Source: an uncultured Collinsella sp. (GTDB taxonomy: Bacteria; Actinomycetota; Coriobacteriia; Coriobacteriales; Coriobacteriaceae). From it: a stretch of 6,951 nucleotides of DNA. Of this stretch, positions 1 to 6,951 are shown in pieces. The stretch lies in assembly GCA_900550785.1 (NCBI GenBank), contig URTL01000100.1:1-6951 (forward strand), given 5' to 3'. The position numbers and the translations under genes were made by a program. Numbering within the stretch: the stretch's first letter is position 1; each line of letters begins with the position of its first letter. The notes under the pieces are model-generated. The model saw nothing but the letters and a program-made list of their open reading frames with translations. It searched no databases and had not been told where the DNA came from.

Positions 1-153
1 GCACAGCAGGCTCAGCAGCGTCGACTTGCCGTCGCCGTTTTTGCCGACAATACCAATGCGGTCGCCCTCGCCCACGCCGAGCGTCACGCTATCGAAAATA
101 TGCTTGGTGGGAAACTCTAGGCTGACGGAATCGCATCCCAAAAGAATCGCCAT
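1..153 (-). CDS. ABC-F-type ATP-binding protein, N-terminal fragment (cut by window edge)
   Basis: Only the first 51 codons are inside the window and the rest lies beyond base 1. The translation starts MAILLGCDSVSLEF and reaches a complete Walker A motif, GKNGDGKST, at residues 37-45, preceded by GDRIGIV. A nucleotide-binding domain that begins at residue 1 with no membrane segment, together with the pattern 'LL..DSVSLEF...IFDSVTL.VGEGDRIGIVG', is typical of the ABC-F family (Uup/EttA-like). These are soluble tandem-ATPase proteins that act on the ribosome rather than transporters. The ATG at 153 is chosen because AAGGAG lies 8 nt upstream (minus strand). The gene sits about 70 nt beyond the pst operon terminator, so it probably has its own promoter. 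A TATCAT at 189-194 could be a -10 box but has no good -35 partner. The signature motif, the second ATPase domain and the linker cannot be seen, so the subfamily is open and an ordinary transporter ATPase is not fully excluded. Confidence 0.85.
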   Translation of the reverse strand, partial: MAILLGCDSVSLEFPTKHIFDSVTLGVGEGDRIGIVGKNGDGKSTLLSLLC

Positions 154-223
154 ATGCCCTGCTCCTTCGTAGAAATTCAACGTTGTCCATGATAGCAGCG
201 AAAAGGCAGGCCGCACACGACAC

Positions 224-261
224 AAAAAGGCGGGCCATCTCCCGCAAGAGATGACCCGCCT
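224..261 (-). terminator. Rho-independent terminator of the pst operon
   Basis: Arms 228-241 and 248-261 are 14-base inverted repeats around a 6-base loop (242-247). The single mismatch becomes a G-U pair in the minus-strand RNA. On the minus strand the stem is followed directly by a run of five T (224-228; the last base of the stem also belongs to the run). It lies 56 nt after the pstB stop codon and before the ABC-F gene, so it separates the two transcription units. On the plus strand the hairpin is not followed by T residues, so it should act only for minus-strand transcription. Confidence 0.9.
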
Positions 262-316
262 CTCCAATCAGTCCCGTGGCGACCGTGGCCGCCGCGGGCC
301 TCAAGCATGTCCCGGA

Positions 317-1185
<869 letters not shown>

Positions 1186-1189
<4 letters not shown>

Positions 1190-2112
1190 TCGGCCGTCAT
1201 CTTCCTTGCCAGTTGCTTGCCCACGATACGGGCGGCTACGTTAAAAAGCAGCACGCAGACCATCAGCAGCGCCGCGGTGCCCCAAACAATCTGCTGGGCC
1301 TCGGGGCTGCCCTCGCCATAGATCTTGTAGATGTGCACGGCGAGCGACTCGCCGGGACGGAACACATTCCAGGCGCAAGTGGGGCTCGACAGGTTAAAGC
1401 TCAAGAAGTTCAGGCGCACCGGCGAGCTCATGCCCGAGGTAAAGAGCAGCGCCGCGGCCTCGCCAAACACGCGGCCGGCCGAAAGCACGATGCCGGTCAC
1501 GATGGCGGGCATGGCCTCGGGGATCAGGATGTGCAGCGTGGCCTCCCAGCGGGTAAGGCCCATGGCCAGACACGCATCGCGCTGGGCCTGCGGCACGTCC
1601 TCGAGTGCCTGCTGAATCACGCGCACCAGGATGGGGATGTTGAACATGGTGAGCGCGACGGCGCCGGAGATGATGGAGTACTTCCAGCCCAGCTGCACCG
1701 AGAACACCAGAAAGCCGAACATGCCGACGACGATGGAAGGCAGCGAGGACAAGGTCTCGATAGCGGTGGAGGCGATGTCGCGGATGGGGCCGTCGGGTGC
1801 GTACTCAACCAGGAAGACTGCGCCGCCCAGGCTGATGGGCACCGAGATGACTAGAGTGATCAGCAGCAGGTAGAACGAGTCGAACAGCTGGTAGAGCACG
1901 CCGCCCTGCGTTCCGTTGGCGCGCGAAGGCTCCGTGAGAAAGCCCGGCTGGAACAGCGTCGAGATGCCCTCGAACAGGATATAGGCCACCATGGAGACGA
2001 CGATGAGCATGACGATGGCGACGATCGCTGTCAACACGCCCGTGGCGAAGCGGTCCTGCTTTTGGACACGCCCGAGCCTCGCCTCGTCGATGTGGATACG
2101 CGTGCTAGCCAC
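1186..2112 (-). CDS. pstA: PstA, phosphate ABC importer permease
   Basis: This is the second inner-membrane subunit of PstSCAB, pairing with PstC to form the phosphate path. The 308-residue product has about six hydrophobic segments, near residues 22-48, 73-104, 112-140, 145-170, 200-225 and 274-297. The permease EAA-type loop is seen as RDACLAMGLTRWEATLHILIP (178-198, with the conserved Gly 185). Downstream, GRVFGE (213-218) gives Arg 214 and Glu 218; an arginine at this site is important for transport in E. coli PstA. I chose the GTG at 2112, which overlaps the pstC stop by 8 nt and has AAGGGGG and GAAGG just upstream. A TTG at 2136 in the same frame would add 8 residues but has no ribosome-binding site. 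The gene ends in the ATGA overlap with pstB. A PstC-like identity is excluded by gene order and by similarity of the N-terminal third to PstA. Confidence 0.93.
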
Positions 2113-3013
2113 GAGCCTTCGCCCCCTTGCGGCCAATGAGATGGATGATCAGGATGAAGATGAGGCTCATGCCCATCAGCAGCAGGCCGAGCGCCCACAG
2201 AACGTCGTCCTGGGCCGAGCCCTCGGCATAGACCGCCATGGACGTGGTGAGCGTGGTGGTGATGGTCGAGGCCGGCGACAGCAGCGACGTCGGCATGGCC
2301 TCGATGCCGCCGATAACCATACGCACGGCGAGCGTCTCGCCAAAGGCGCGCGTCATGCCAAGGATGACTGCAGTCATGAGCGACGGCATGGCGGACTTGA
2401 GCACCACGTGCCAGATGGTCTGCCAGCGGGTGTAGCCCAGCGCGAGCGAGCCCTGGCGGTAGCTATCGGGCACAGCGCGCAGGCCATCGACCGAAAGCGT
2501 GGTCATGGTCGGCAGGATCATGACGGCCAGCACGATGGCGCCGGGCAAGATGCCTAGGCCCGTGCTCACGTGGAAAACGCTCTTCATAAGACCGACGACC
2601 ACGTGAAAGCCGATCAGGCCAAAGACGACCGAGGGAATGCCGGTCAAAAGCTCAATAAGCGGCTGAAAGACCTTGGAGCCAAATTTGGGTTGGATCTCGA
2701 CCGCAAAGATGGCAGAGCCGATGGCGATGGGCAGCGCGATGAGCGTGGAGAGTACCATGACCGCAAACGAGGTGACGATCAGGGGCAGGGCGCCGGTATA
2801 GGGCAGGCCGCTTTCGGCTGTGTTGGCCAGGTCCCACTTGGTGCCGGTGAAGAACTCGACGACCGAGACGCCGTCCTTGACAAAAGCCGAGAGGCCCTTT
2901 TGGGCGACCATAAAGATGAGCGCGGCAACGACAAGCGTCACGAGCGCTACGCACGCGCCCGTGACGCCCAGGCCCACGTTCTCAAGGTCGCGCTTTGGCA
3001 GCTGTTTTGCCAT
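2105..3013 (-). CDS. pstC: PstC, phosphate ABC importer permease
   Basis: This is the first membrane subunit of the phosphate importer. The 302-residue protein has a hydrophobic segment near 13-37, a periplasmic-side loop containing the PstC-typical FFTGTKWDL (54-62), then hydrophobic segments near 74-106, 116-145, 153-176, 208-236 and 270-293. The cytoplasmic coupling loop reads DSYRQGSLALGYTRWQTIW (183-201). RAFGET (222-227) supplies the Arg and Glu that correspond to the functionally important charged pair of E. coli PstC (RAIGET). The ATG at 3013 has GGAAAGG six nt upstream on the minus strand. It lies 25 nt after the pstS stop with no hairpin between them, so the two are likely on one transcript. 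The C terminus is basic (GRKGAKARG), as expected for an inside end. Confidence 0.96.
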   Translation of the reverse strand: MAKQLPKRDLENVGLGVTGACVALVTLVVAALIFMVAQKGLSAFVKDGVSVVEFFTGTKWDLANTAESGLPYTGALPLIVTSFAVMVLSTLIALPIAIGSAIFAVEIQPKFGSKVFQPLIELLTGIPSVVFGLIGFHVVVGLMKSVFHVSTGLGILPGAIVLAVMILPTMTTLSVDGLRAVPDSYRQGSLALGYTRWQTIWHVVLKSAMPSLMTAVILGMTRAFGETLAVRMVIGGIEAMPTSLLSPASTITTTLTTSMAVYAEGSAQDDVLWALGLLLMGMSLIFILIIHLIGRKGAKARG

Positions 3014-3038
3014 TGCAAACCTTTCCGGGGGCGATTAC

Positions 3039-3977
3039 TTATTTAGCGGAGACCTTGCCGCTGGCGTCCTTGACGACCTTCATGGCAGAGACGGGGATAA
3101 AGCCCTGCTCCTCGACGAGCTTGCTCTGGACGTCGTCGGAGAGCATGAACTCCAGGAAGGCTTTGGTGGCGTCGTCGGCGTCCTTTGCACAGTACATGTG
3201 CTCGGTCGCCCAGATCTTGAAGGAGTCGTCGGTGACGTTCTTGCTCTTGGGCTCGACGCCCTCGACCTTGATGGCGTTGAACTTGGAGCCATCGAAGTGC
3301 GAGAAGTCGAGGTAGGAGATGGCGTTATCGGTGCTGGACATCTGAGTCTGGACGTCGCCGGACTTGTCGAGCTCGGCGTCGCCCTTAAAGTCGACGGTCT
3401 CGTCGCCAAAAACGGCAGCCTCGAAGGTGGCGCGGGTACCGGAGCCGGCCTTGCGGTTGAGCACGACGATGGTGGCGTCGTCACCGCCGACTTCCTTCCA
3501 GTTGGTGATCTGGCCGGAGAAGATGCCCTTGAGCTGCTCGAGAGACAGGTCGTCGACCGTCACGTTCTTGGAGACGACGGGGCCCATGCCCACGACGGCG
3601 ACCTCGTGATCGACGAGGTTCTTGACCTGGTCGGCCTCGAGCTTGGTCTCGGCGAAGACGTCGGAGTTACCGATGGTGACGGTGCCGGCGGCAACAGCGG
3701 TCAGGCCCTTGCCCGAACCGTTACCCGAGCCGGAGACGGAGACATCGGGGTTGGCGTCCATGAACTTCTCGGCAGCGGCCTCGACGAGAGCCTGGAACGA
3801 AGAGGCGCCGTCGTAGGTCACCTCACCAGAGACAGACTCGGCAGCGGCGGCGCCGCCCTTGTCGGCGGCGTTGGAAGCGCCTGCGCCACCGCAACCAACG
3901 AGGCCGAGGCCCACGAAGCTGGCAAGACCACCAGCGAGGCCGAGGAACTGACGACGAGAATAAGCCTGATCGAGCAT
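3039..3977 (-). CDS. pstS: PstS, phosphate-binding lipoprotein with a Tat-type leader
   Basis: This is the extracytoplasmic receptor that binds inorganic phosphate and delivers it to PstC/PstA. The 312-residue product starts with a signal peptide in which SRRQFL (7-12) fits the twin-arginine motif. A hydrophobic stretch follows, then the lipobox LVGC with the lipid-anchored Cys 29 and a Gly/Ala/Ser-rich linker to about residue 50. Family features are GASSFQ (58-63), SGSGNGSGKG (82-91), GTVTIGNSD (98-106), GIFSGQITNW (151-160) and the phosphate loop NRKAGSGTR (174-182). The ATG at 3977 is chosen because AAAGGAAG precedes it by 3 nt and the signal peptide begins correctly there. The frame stays open 30 codons upstream to a TTG at 4067, but that would bury the signal peptide. 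It is the first gene of pstSCAB, downstream of a region with a PHO-box-like repeat. Confidence 0.97.
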   Translation of the reverse strand: MLDQAYSRRQFLGLAGGLASFVGLGLVGCGGAGASNAADKGGAAAAESVSGEVTYDGASSFQALVEAAAEKFMDANPDVSVSGSGNGSGKGLTAVAAGTVTIGNSDVFAETKLEADQVKNLVDHEVAVVGMGPVVSKNVTVDDLSLEQLKGIFSGQITNWKEVGGDDATIVVLNRKAGSGTRATFEAAVFGDETVDFKGDAELDKSGDVQTQMSSTDNAISYLDFSHFDGSKFNAIKVEGVEPKSKNVTDDSFKIWATEHMYCAKDADDATKAFLEFMLSDDVQSKLVEEQGFIPVSAMKVVKDASGKVSAK

Positions 3978-4002
3978 GATCTTCCTTTCGTACATGCGAC
4001 TC

Positions 4003-4019
4003 GCGGGCACCCTGCCCGC
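4003..4019 (-). other. Short GC hairpin in the pstS leader
   Basis: A perfect 7-bp inverted repeat (arms 4003-4009 and 4013-4019, loop 4010-4012) lies a few bases upstream of the pstS Shine-Dalgarno sequence at 3981-3990. It has no T run, so it is not a terminator. It could stabilise the 5' end of the mRNA or influence access of ribosomes. That role is inferred; only the symmetry is seen. Confidence 0.4.
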
Positions 4020-4119
4020 TTTGCTGTTTGGAAAGATACGGCCTCGATCGGGCAGCACCAGCGTCAACTGCGGTTTCTTACGGTCATTTGATAGACCCTT
4101 ACCGCAAGCGCGACTCGGC

Positions 4120-4139
4120 TTTACAAACGAATAACAAAC
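4120..4139 (-). promoter_or_regulatory. PHO-box-like direct repeat upstream of pstS
   Basis: Two copies of ACAAAC (plus strand 4123-4128 and 4134-4139) are spaced exactly 11 bp apart. The wider copies are TTTACAAAC and ATAACAAAC. A weaker third copy, ACCAAG, follows one more 11-bp step away at 4145-4150. PhoB/PhoP-family regulators bind direct repeats with this 11-bp period, and TTTACA fits the TT(A/T/C)ACA form known from Bacillus PhoP. The site is about 140 bp upstream of the pstS start, a plausible place for phosphate-starvation control. I see no convincing -10 box at the right distance, so this remains a prediction. Confidence 0.35.
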
Positions 4140-4170
4140 CCGCCACCAAGCATGACCCGCCTTTTACACC

Positions 4171-4249
4171 AATAAAAACAAAGTTGCGGTGAAATAGTTC
4201 CTGCTTGGCCATCAAATGGCCCATTCTAGGAACTATTCCACCGCAACTT
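4171..4249 (-). terminator. Long-stem terminator after the dipeptidase gene
   Basis: Arms 4181-4202 and 4228-4249 form a 22-bp stem. The one A/C mismatch on the plus strand (4192 with 4238) becomes a G-U pair in minus-strand RNA. Inside it a second stem pairs 4207-4212 with 4216-4221. Downstream on the minus strand, 4171-4180 reads TGTTTTTATT, a T-rich tract, so the structure fits a rho-independent terminator 21 nt after the stop at 4271. The stem is far longer than a usual terminator and the outer arms are AT-mixed, which makes a dispersed palindromic repeat a second possibility. Confidence 0.8.
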
Positions 4250-4270
4250 AGATTGGGAAACCGCGCAACC

Positions 4271-5707
4271 TTAAAGCTCCAGCTCATTCAAACGCAGGAT
4301 CGCCACGATATAAATCTTGAGCGCCTGCTTGAGCTGTTCCTCGTTGGCGCACTCGTTGGGGCCGTGCATCTGGCCGCCCCATGCGGGCAGTTCCAGGCCG
4401 GTCTCCTCGGGGCCAAACGACACGGCGCGGGCAAAGTTGCGTGCATACGTGCCACCGCCCATGGCAAAGGGCTCGGCATGCTTGCCCGTAAACTCGTTAT
4501 AGGTATCAATCAGCGCCTTCACGGCCGGATCGTCGGCCGAAACTGAGAACGGCACCTTTGCATGACCCACGCGACACGTCACGTCAAAGCGCCCCACGAG
4601 CGGCTCGAGCTGCTCGCGGATGGTATCGGCGCTCGTGCTATCGGGAAAACGCACATCGATGACCTGCTCGATGTGGCCATCCACCACGCGGATGACGCCG
4701 GGATTGCAGGTGAGCGGGCCAAACGCCGGGCTCGTCGCATCGATTCCCAGGCCGCGGCCATAGGCGTCCGCATGTACAAAGGCCAGGAACTTGACAAACT
4801 CGTGCTCGGCAGGCGTCAGCAGGCGCTCGCCGCGGGCACCAAACGCGTCCTCGGCCTCGCGCAGATACGCCACGATCAGGCCGACGGCATTGATAGTGCC
4901 CTCGGGCATCGAAGCATGGCCACCAATGCCGTGGGCGAAAATCTGAGCATGCCCGTTATCGAGTGCCGAGATCTCCAGGCGGTCGGCGTTCTCGACCGGC
5001 GCCGGCAGCTCATCGGCGGCAATCGCAAGCTCGCAGATAGACTGCGACGGAATGGCGTTGCTCGCCTCGGCACCGCTCCACGATACGATGCGCCCTCCAT
5101 CGATCTTGGGGCTCACAAACGTCGCCCCAAACTGGCCCTTCTCGGCATTGCAGACCGGGAACTCGGCATCGGGTGTAAACAGAAAGTCGGGGTTCGCATA
5201 GTTCTCCAGATAATGGTGAACGTCGGACATGCCCACTTCCTCATCGCAGCCCAGCAGCGCGCGGAAGGTGTAGCGCGGCACAATGCCGTGCTTGAGCAGA
5301 TAGGCGCCGGCGTAGAGCGACAACACGGCCGGACCCTTGTCGTCGATAACGCCGCGACCGAGCAGCCAGCCCTCGCGGCGCTCCATCGCAAACGGATCGG
5401 TATTCCAGCCGGGGCCGGCGGGCACCACGTCCACGTGACAGATGGTCGCGAGCTGCTTGTCGCCGCGACCCGGGATATCGGCAATGCCCACATAGCCCTC
5501 GTCGTCGCTCGTCTGGTAGCCGAGCTTTTGCGCAATGCCGAGCGCGCAATCGAGCGCGTCACGGACCGGACGGCCAAACGGCGCGCCGGGCTCCGCATTG
5601 GCAGAAACCGCCACGGACGGATAGCTCACCAGCCGCTCGATATCGGCGACGACATCTTCCCAAACCTCGTCGACATACTCGGTAACGCTCTGCTCCACCT
5701 GATTCAT
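4271..5707 (-). CDS. pepV: PepV-like M20 zinc dipeptidase (Xaa-His dipeptidase family)
   Basis: This is a cytoplasmic metallopeptidase of family M20A that cleaves dipeptides, and probably some short peptides, using two metal ions. The 478-residue length matches PepV of lactobacilli. The expected catalytic set is present: metal-ligand His 91 and catalytic Asp 93 in CHVDVVPAG, bridging Asp 122 in GRGVIDDKGP (117-126), base Glu 156 and ligand Glu 157 in CDEEVG, ligand Asp 180 in TPDAEFP, His 264 in the lid-domain motif GGHASMPEG, and ligand His 448 in GGQMHGPNE. The ATG at 5707 has AAGGAGG six nt upstream. The open frame runs 15 codons further to 5752, but that part is basic, has no ribosome-binding site and is ignored. 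The gene lies 54 nt downstream of the HAD gene with no clear terminator between, so they are probably co-transcribed. The exact substrate cannot be read from the sequence; succinyl-diaminopimelate desuccinylase-like or carnosinase-like M20 enzymes are the alternatives. Confidence 0.9.
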   Translation of the reverse strand: MNQVEQSVTEYVDEVWEDVVADIERLVSYPSVAVSANAEPGAPFGRPVRDALDCALGIAQKLGYQTSDDEGYVGIADIPGRGDKQLATICHVDVVPAGPGWNTDPFAMERREGWLLGRGVIDDKGPAVLSLYAGAYLLKHGIVPRYTFRALLGCDEEVGMSDVHHYLENYANPDFLFTPDAEFPVCNAEKGQFGATFVSPKIDGGRIVSWSGAEASNAIPSQSICELAIAADELPAPVENADRLEISALDNGHAQIFAHGIGGHASMPEGTINAVGLIVAYLREAEDAFGARGERLLTPAEHEFVKFLAFVHADAYGRGLGIDATSPAFGPLTCNPGVIRVVDGHIEQVIDVRFPDSTSADTIREQLEPLVGRFDVTCRVGHAKVPFSVSADDPAVKALIDTYNEFTGKHAEPFAMGGGTYARNFARAVSFGPEETGLELPAWGGQMHGPNECANEEQLKQALKIYIVAILRLNELEL

Positions 5708-5761
5708 GGACGACCTCCTTAGCAATGAGCGACGGGCACGCCCGCCCCTCACATTACGTCA

Positions 5762-6424
5762 TTAGATAGCGAAAAGTTTAGCAAGCTCGGCCACCGAATG
5801 CACCACCGCATCGGCGCCCGCGGCCTCGTGCTCGCCCGGCGCCGCCGCGCCCGAATAGATGCCAATGCACGGCACGCCCATCGCGTGCGCACCCTCCACA
5901 TCGTTAAAGCGGTCGCCGATCATCACGGCCTCGTCGGCCGTCGCGCCGAGCGCCGCCAGCGCATCGCGGACCGAATCAGCCTTGGTCTCGCGCCCCTGCG
6001 GCGGATTCATGCCAGCCACGGCTTCGAACTGGCAAAGCCCCAGCTCATGCACCATGTCAATGCACTTTGCCTCCATGCGCGACGTCGCCACGGCCATACG
6101 CTTGCCCTGGGCAGCAAGGCCGTCGAGTAACTCGGGGATTCCGTCGAACACAGGATACTCCTCCGGCCCCAGTTCGTCAAAAAAGGCGCGGTACTCGTCG
6201 GCCACCACGAGCGATTCCTCGCGCGTAAAGCCGTAAAAGTCGTGGAAGCTCTTCCACAGGGGCGGCCCGATCATGCGACGCAGGTCACCCATCTGCGCCT
6301 CCGAAAACCCGCGCGCAGCCAGCGTCTTGCGCGTCGAGGTCATCACCGCCCGGCCCGTATCGGCCACCGTGCCATCGAAATCAAATAGAACGACCGGCCG
6401 CCTGCATATCTCCAGTGCCTCCAT
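5762..6424 (-). CDS. HAD-superfamily phosphatase, phosphoglycolate-phosphatase type
   Basis: This is a soluble phosphohydrolase of HAD subfamily IA (Gph/PGP-like). The 220-residue protein has all four HAD motifs: nucleophile and acid/base in LFDFDGTVAD (Asp 15 and Asp 17), motif II VATSR (Thr 114), motif III Lys 148 in ETKADSV, and motif IV MIGDRFNDVEGA with Asp 171 and Asp 175. A helical cap of about 70 residues sits between motifs I and II, as in C1-cap members. The ATG at 6424 is preferred because AGAGGA lies six nt upstream. An ATG at 6430, two codons earlier, and a GTG at 6457 are in frame but worse placed. It is the first gene of a minus-strand unit with the dipeptidase. The substrate is not predictable: phosphoglycolate, pyrophosphate or a sugar phosphate are all possible. 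Confidence 0.9.
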   Translation of the reverse strand: MEALEICRRPVVLFDFDGTVADTGRAVMTSTRKTLAARGFSEAQMGDLRRMIGPPLWKSFHDFYGFTREESLVVADEYRAFFDELGPEEYPVFDGIPELLDGLAAQGKRMAVATSRMEAKCIDMVHELGLCQFEAVAGMNPPQGRETKADSVRDALAALGATADEAVMIGDRFNDVEGAHAMGVPCIGIYSGAAAPGEHEAAGADAVVHSVAELAKLFAI

Positions 6425-6465
6425 CGGCATTCCTCTTCCCCAGTTGACGATTTCCACACCGACAC

Positions 6466-6494
6466 TTCAAACTGTTGACTATTCAACAATTGAA
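6466..6494. promoter_or_regulatory. Imperfect palindrome (operator candidate) between divergent genes
   Basis: The arm TTCAAACTGTTGA (6466-6478) and the arm TCAACAATTGAA (6483-6494) are inverted repeats with a one-base bulge and a CTAT centre. The inner core GTTGA-N4-TCAAC is perfect. The element lies in the AT-rich gap between the HAD gene (minus) and the DegV gene (plus), where a dimeric regulator could control both. The regulator is unknown. Confidence 0.45.
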
Positions 6495-6518
6495 CCTAGT
6501 AATGTGGAACGACTCTAC

Positions 6519-6524
6519 TATACT
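6519..6524 (+). promoter_or_regulatory. Possible -10 box for the DegV-family gene
   Basis: TATACT matches five of six bases of the bacterial -10 consensus and lies 56 nt before the start codon. There is no good -35 hexamer at 16-18 bp: TTGAAC at 6490-6495 is 23 bp away and TTGACT at 6475-6480 is further still. Transcription may therefore need an activator at the palindrome. A short GGCGC-GCAA-GCGCC hairpin (6549-6562) would lie in the leader. Confidence 0.3.
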
Positions 6525-6580
6525 TGTCGCACTTTACTCTCAGAAGGCGGCGCGCAAGCGCCCCAACGAAAGGTGCAATT

Positions 6581-6951
6581 ATGTCTTTTGCCATCATAAC
6601 CGACTCCACGTCGGACATCTCCCCCGCCCGCGCCCAAGAGCTCGGCATTTACGTGATTCCGCTGCATGTGATTATCGAGGGCGAGGACCTGCTCGACCAG
6701 GTGCAGATTACCGCCCAGGAGTACGTCGCGCGCATGGCCGGTTCCGAGCAACTGCCGCACACCTCGCAGCCGAGCGCCGGCGAGTTCAAGGCACTCTTTG
6801 ACCGCGTGCGCGCCGACGGCCACGACAGCGCCATCTTTATCTCGCTGTGCAGCGAGTGGTCCGCCTGCTATGCCAACGCCAGCCTGACAGCCGAAACGCA
6901 CGAGCTCGACGTGCGCTGCATCGATTCGCGCACCGGCTCGGGCGCCGAGGG
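6581..6951 (+). CDS. DegV-family fatty-acid-binding protein, N-terminal part (cut by window edge)
   Basis: The first 123 codons are present. DegV/FakB proteins bind a fatty acid and, in Firmicutes, hand it to the kinase FakA for phosphorylation and use in phospholipid synthesis. The recognisable features are the N terminus FAIITDSTSDIS (3-14), the loop LPHTSQPSAGEF (58-69), which supplies Thr 61, and a strand with ISLCSEWSACY (87-97) at the place where relatives carry an LSGTY-type motif, giving Ser 94. Thr 61 and Ser 94 sit where FakB proteins contact the fatty-acid carboxylate. The Gly-Thr of the usual motif is replaced by Ala-Cys, which is unusual. The ATG at 6581 is supported by AAAGG about 8 nt upstream. 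No fakA-like gene is visible in the window. The C-terminal domain is missing. Confidence 0.9.
   Translation, partial: MSFAIITDSTSDISPARAQELGIYVIPLHVIIEGEDLLDQVQITAQEYVARMAGSEQLPHTSQPSAGEFKALFDRVRADGHDSAIFISLCSEWSACYANASLTAETHELDVRCIDSRTGSGAE

Noticed and set aside
189..217. TATCAT at 189-194 as a promoter for the ABC-F gene
   Set aside because: The -10 is reasonable, but the sequence at the -35 position (TGTGCG on the minus strand) matches only two of six bases. It is mentioned with the gene and not listed as a feature.
4033..4067. TTGACG (4062-4067) with TATCTT (4033-4038) as a pstS promoter
   Set aside because: The spacing is 23 bp, far outside the 16-19 bp range, so the pair is unlikely to work as one promoter.
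2820..4091. A 423-codon open frame on the plus strand opposite pstS and pstC
   Set aside because: It lies antisense to two clear pst genes. Its composition (Val/Gly/Asp/Leu-rich, no motif) is what high-GC codon bias produces on the opposite strand, and there is no ribosome-binding site.
4099..4287. A 62-codon minus-strand frame across the intergenic hairpin
   Set aside because: It begins inside the dipeptidase gene and spans the terminator stem. There is no ribosome-binding site and no sign of coding selection.
4562..5722. A 386-codon plus-strand open frame opposite the dipeptidase gene
   Set aside because: It is a mirror of the dipeptidase codon bias, with no start signal and no recognisable domain.
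5708..5761. CGGGC-GT-GCCCG hairpin between the HAD and dipeptidase genes as a terminator
   Set aside because: The stem is only 5 bp with a 2-base loop, too tight to form well, and no T run follows.

Overview
The window is GC-rich and densely coded. Five intact pathways are read on the minus strand and one gene starts on the plus strand. A PstS-like lipoprotein with a twin-arginine lipobox leader, strong third-position GC bias and the gene set together suggest a gut actinobacterium of the Coriobacteriia (Collinsella-like). This taxonomic guess is inferred from general protein style and not from a database match.

Layout from right to left, following minus-strand transcription. At 6581-6951 the 5' part of a DegV-family (fatty-acid-binding) gene runs on the plus strand and leaves the window. 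Divergent to it, on the minus strand, is a two-gene unit: a HAD phosphatase of the phosphoglycolate-phosphatase type (5762-6424), then a PepV-like M20 zinc dipeptidase (4271-5707). The unit ends in a very long hairpin terminator (4171-4249). The shared upstream region (6425-6580) contains an imperfect 29-bp palindrome that looks like an operator.

Next comes a control region of about 190 bp (3978-4170). It carries an 11-bp-spaced direct repeat that resembles a PHO box, an imperfect dyad and a short leader hairpin. It is followed by the high-affinity phosphate importer operon pstS-pstC-pstA-pstB (317-3977). The genes are separated by 25 nt (S to C) or overlap by 8 and 4 nt (C/A and A/B), so they look translationally coupled. 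The operon ends at a textbook rho-independent terminator (224-261) with no phoU before it. A final minus-strand gene, cut by the window edge, encodes the N terminus of an ABC-F-type ATPase (1-153).

Functionally, PstS captures phosphate outside the membrane, PstC and PstA form the channel and PstB powers it. The HAD phosphatase and dipeptidase are housekeeping or salvage enzymes. I see no RNA gene, CRISPR array, insertion sequence or prophage. I do not see a new biological system here. The items most worth a second look are regulatory: the PHO-like repeat, the 69-nt hairpin, the palindrome between the divergent genes and the absence of phoU.
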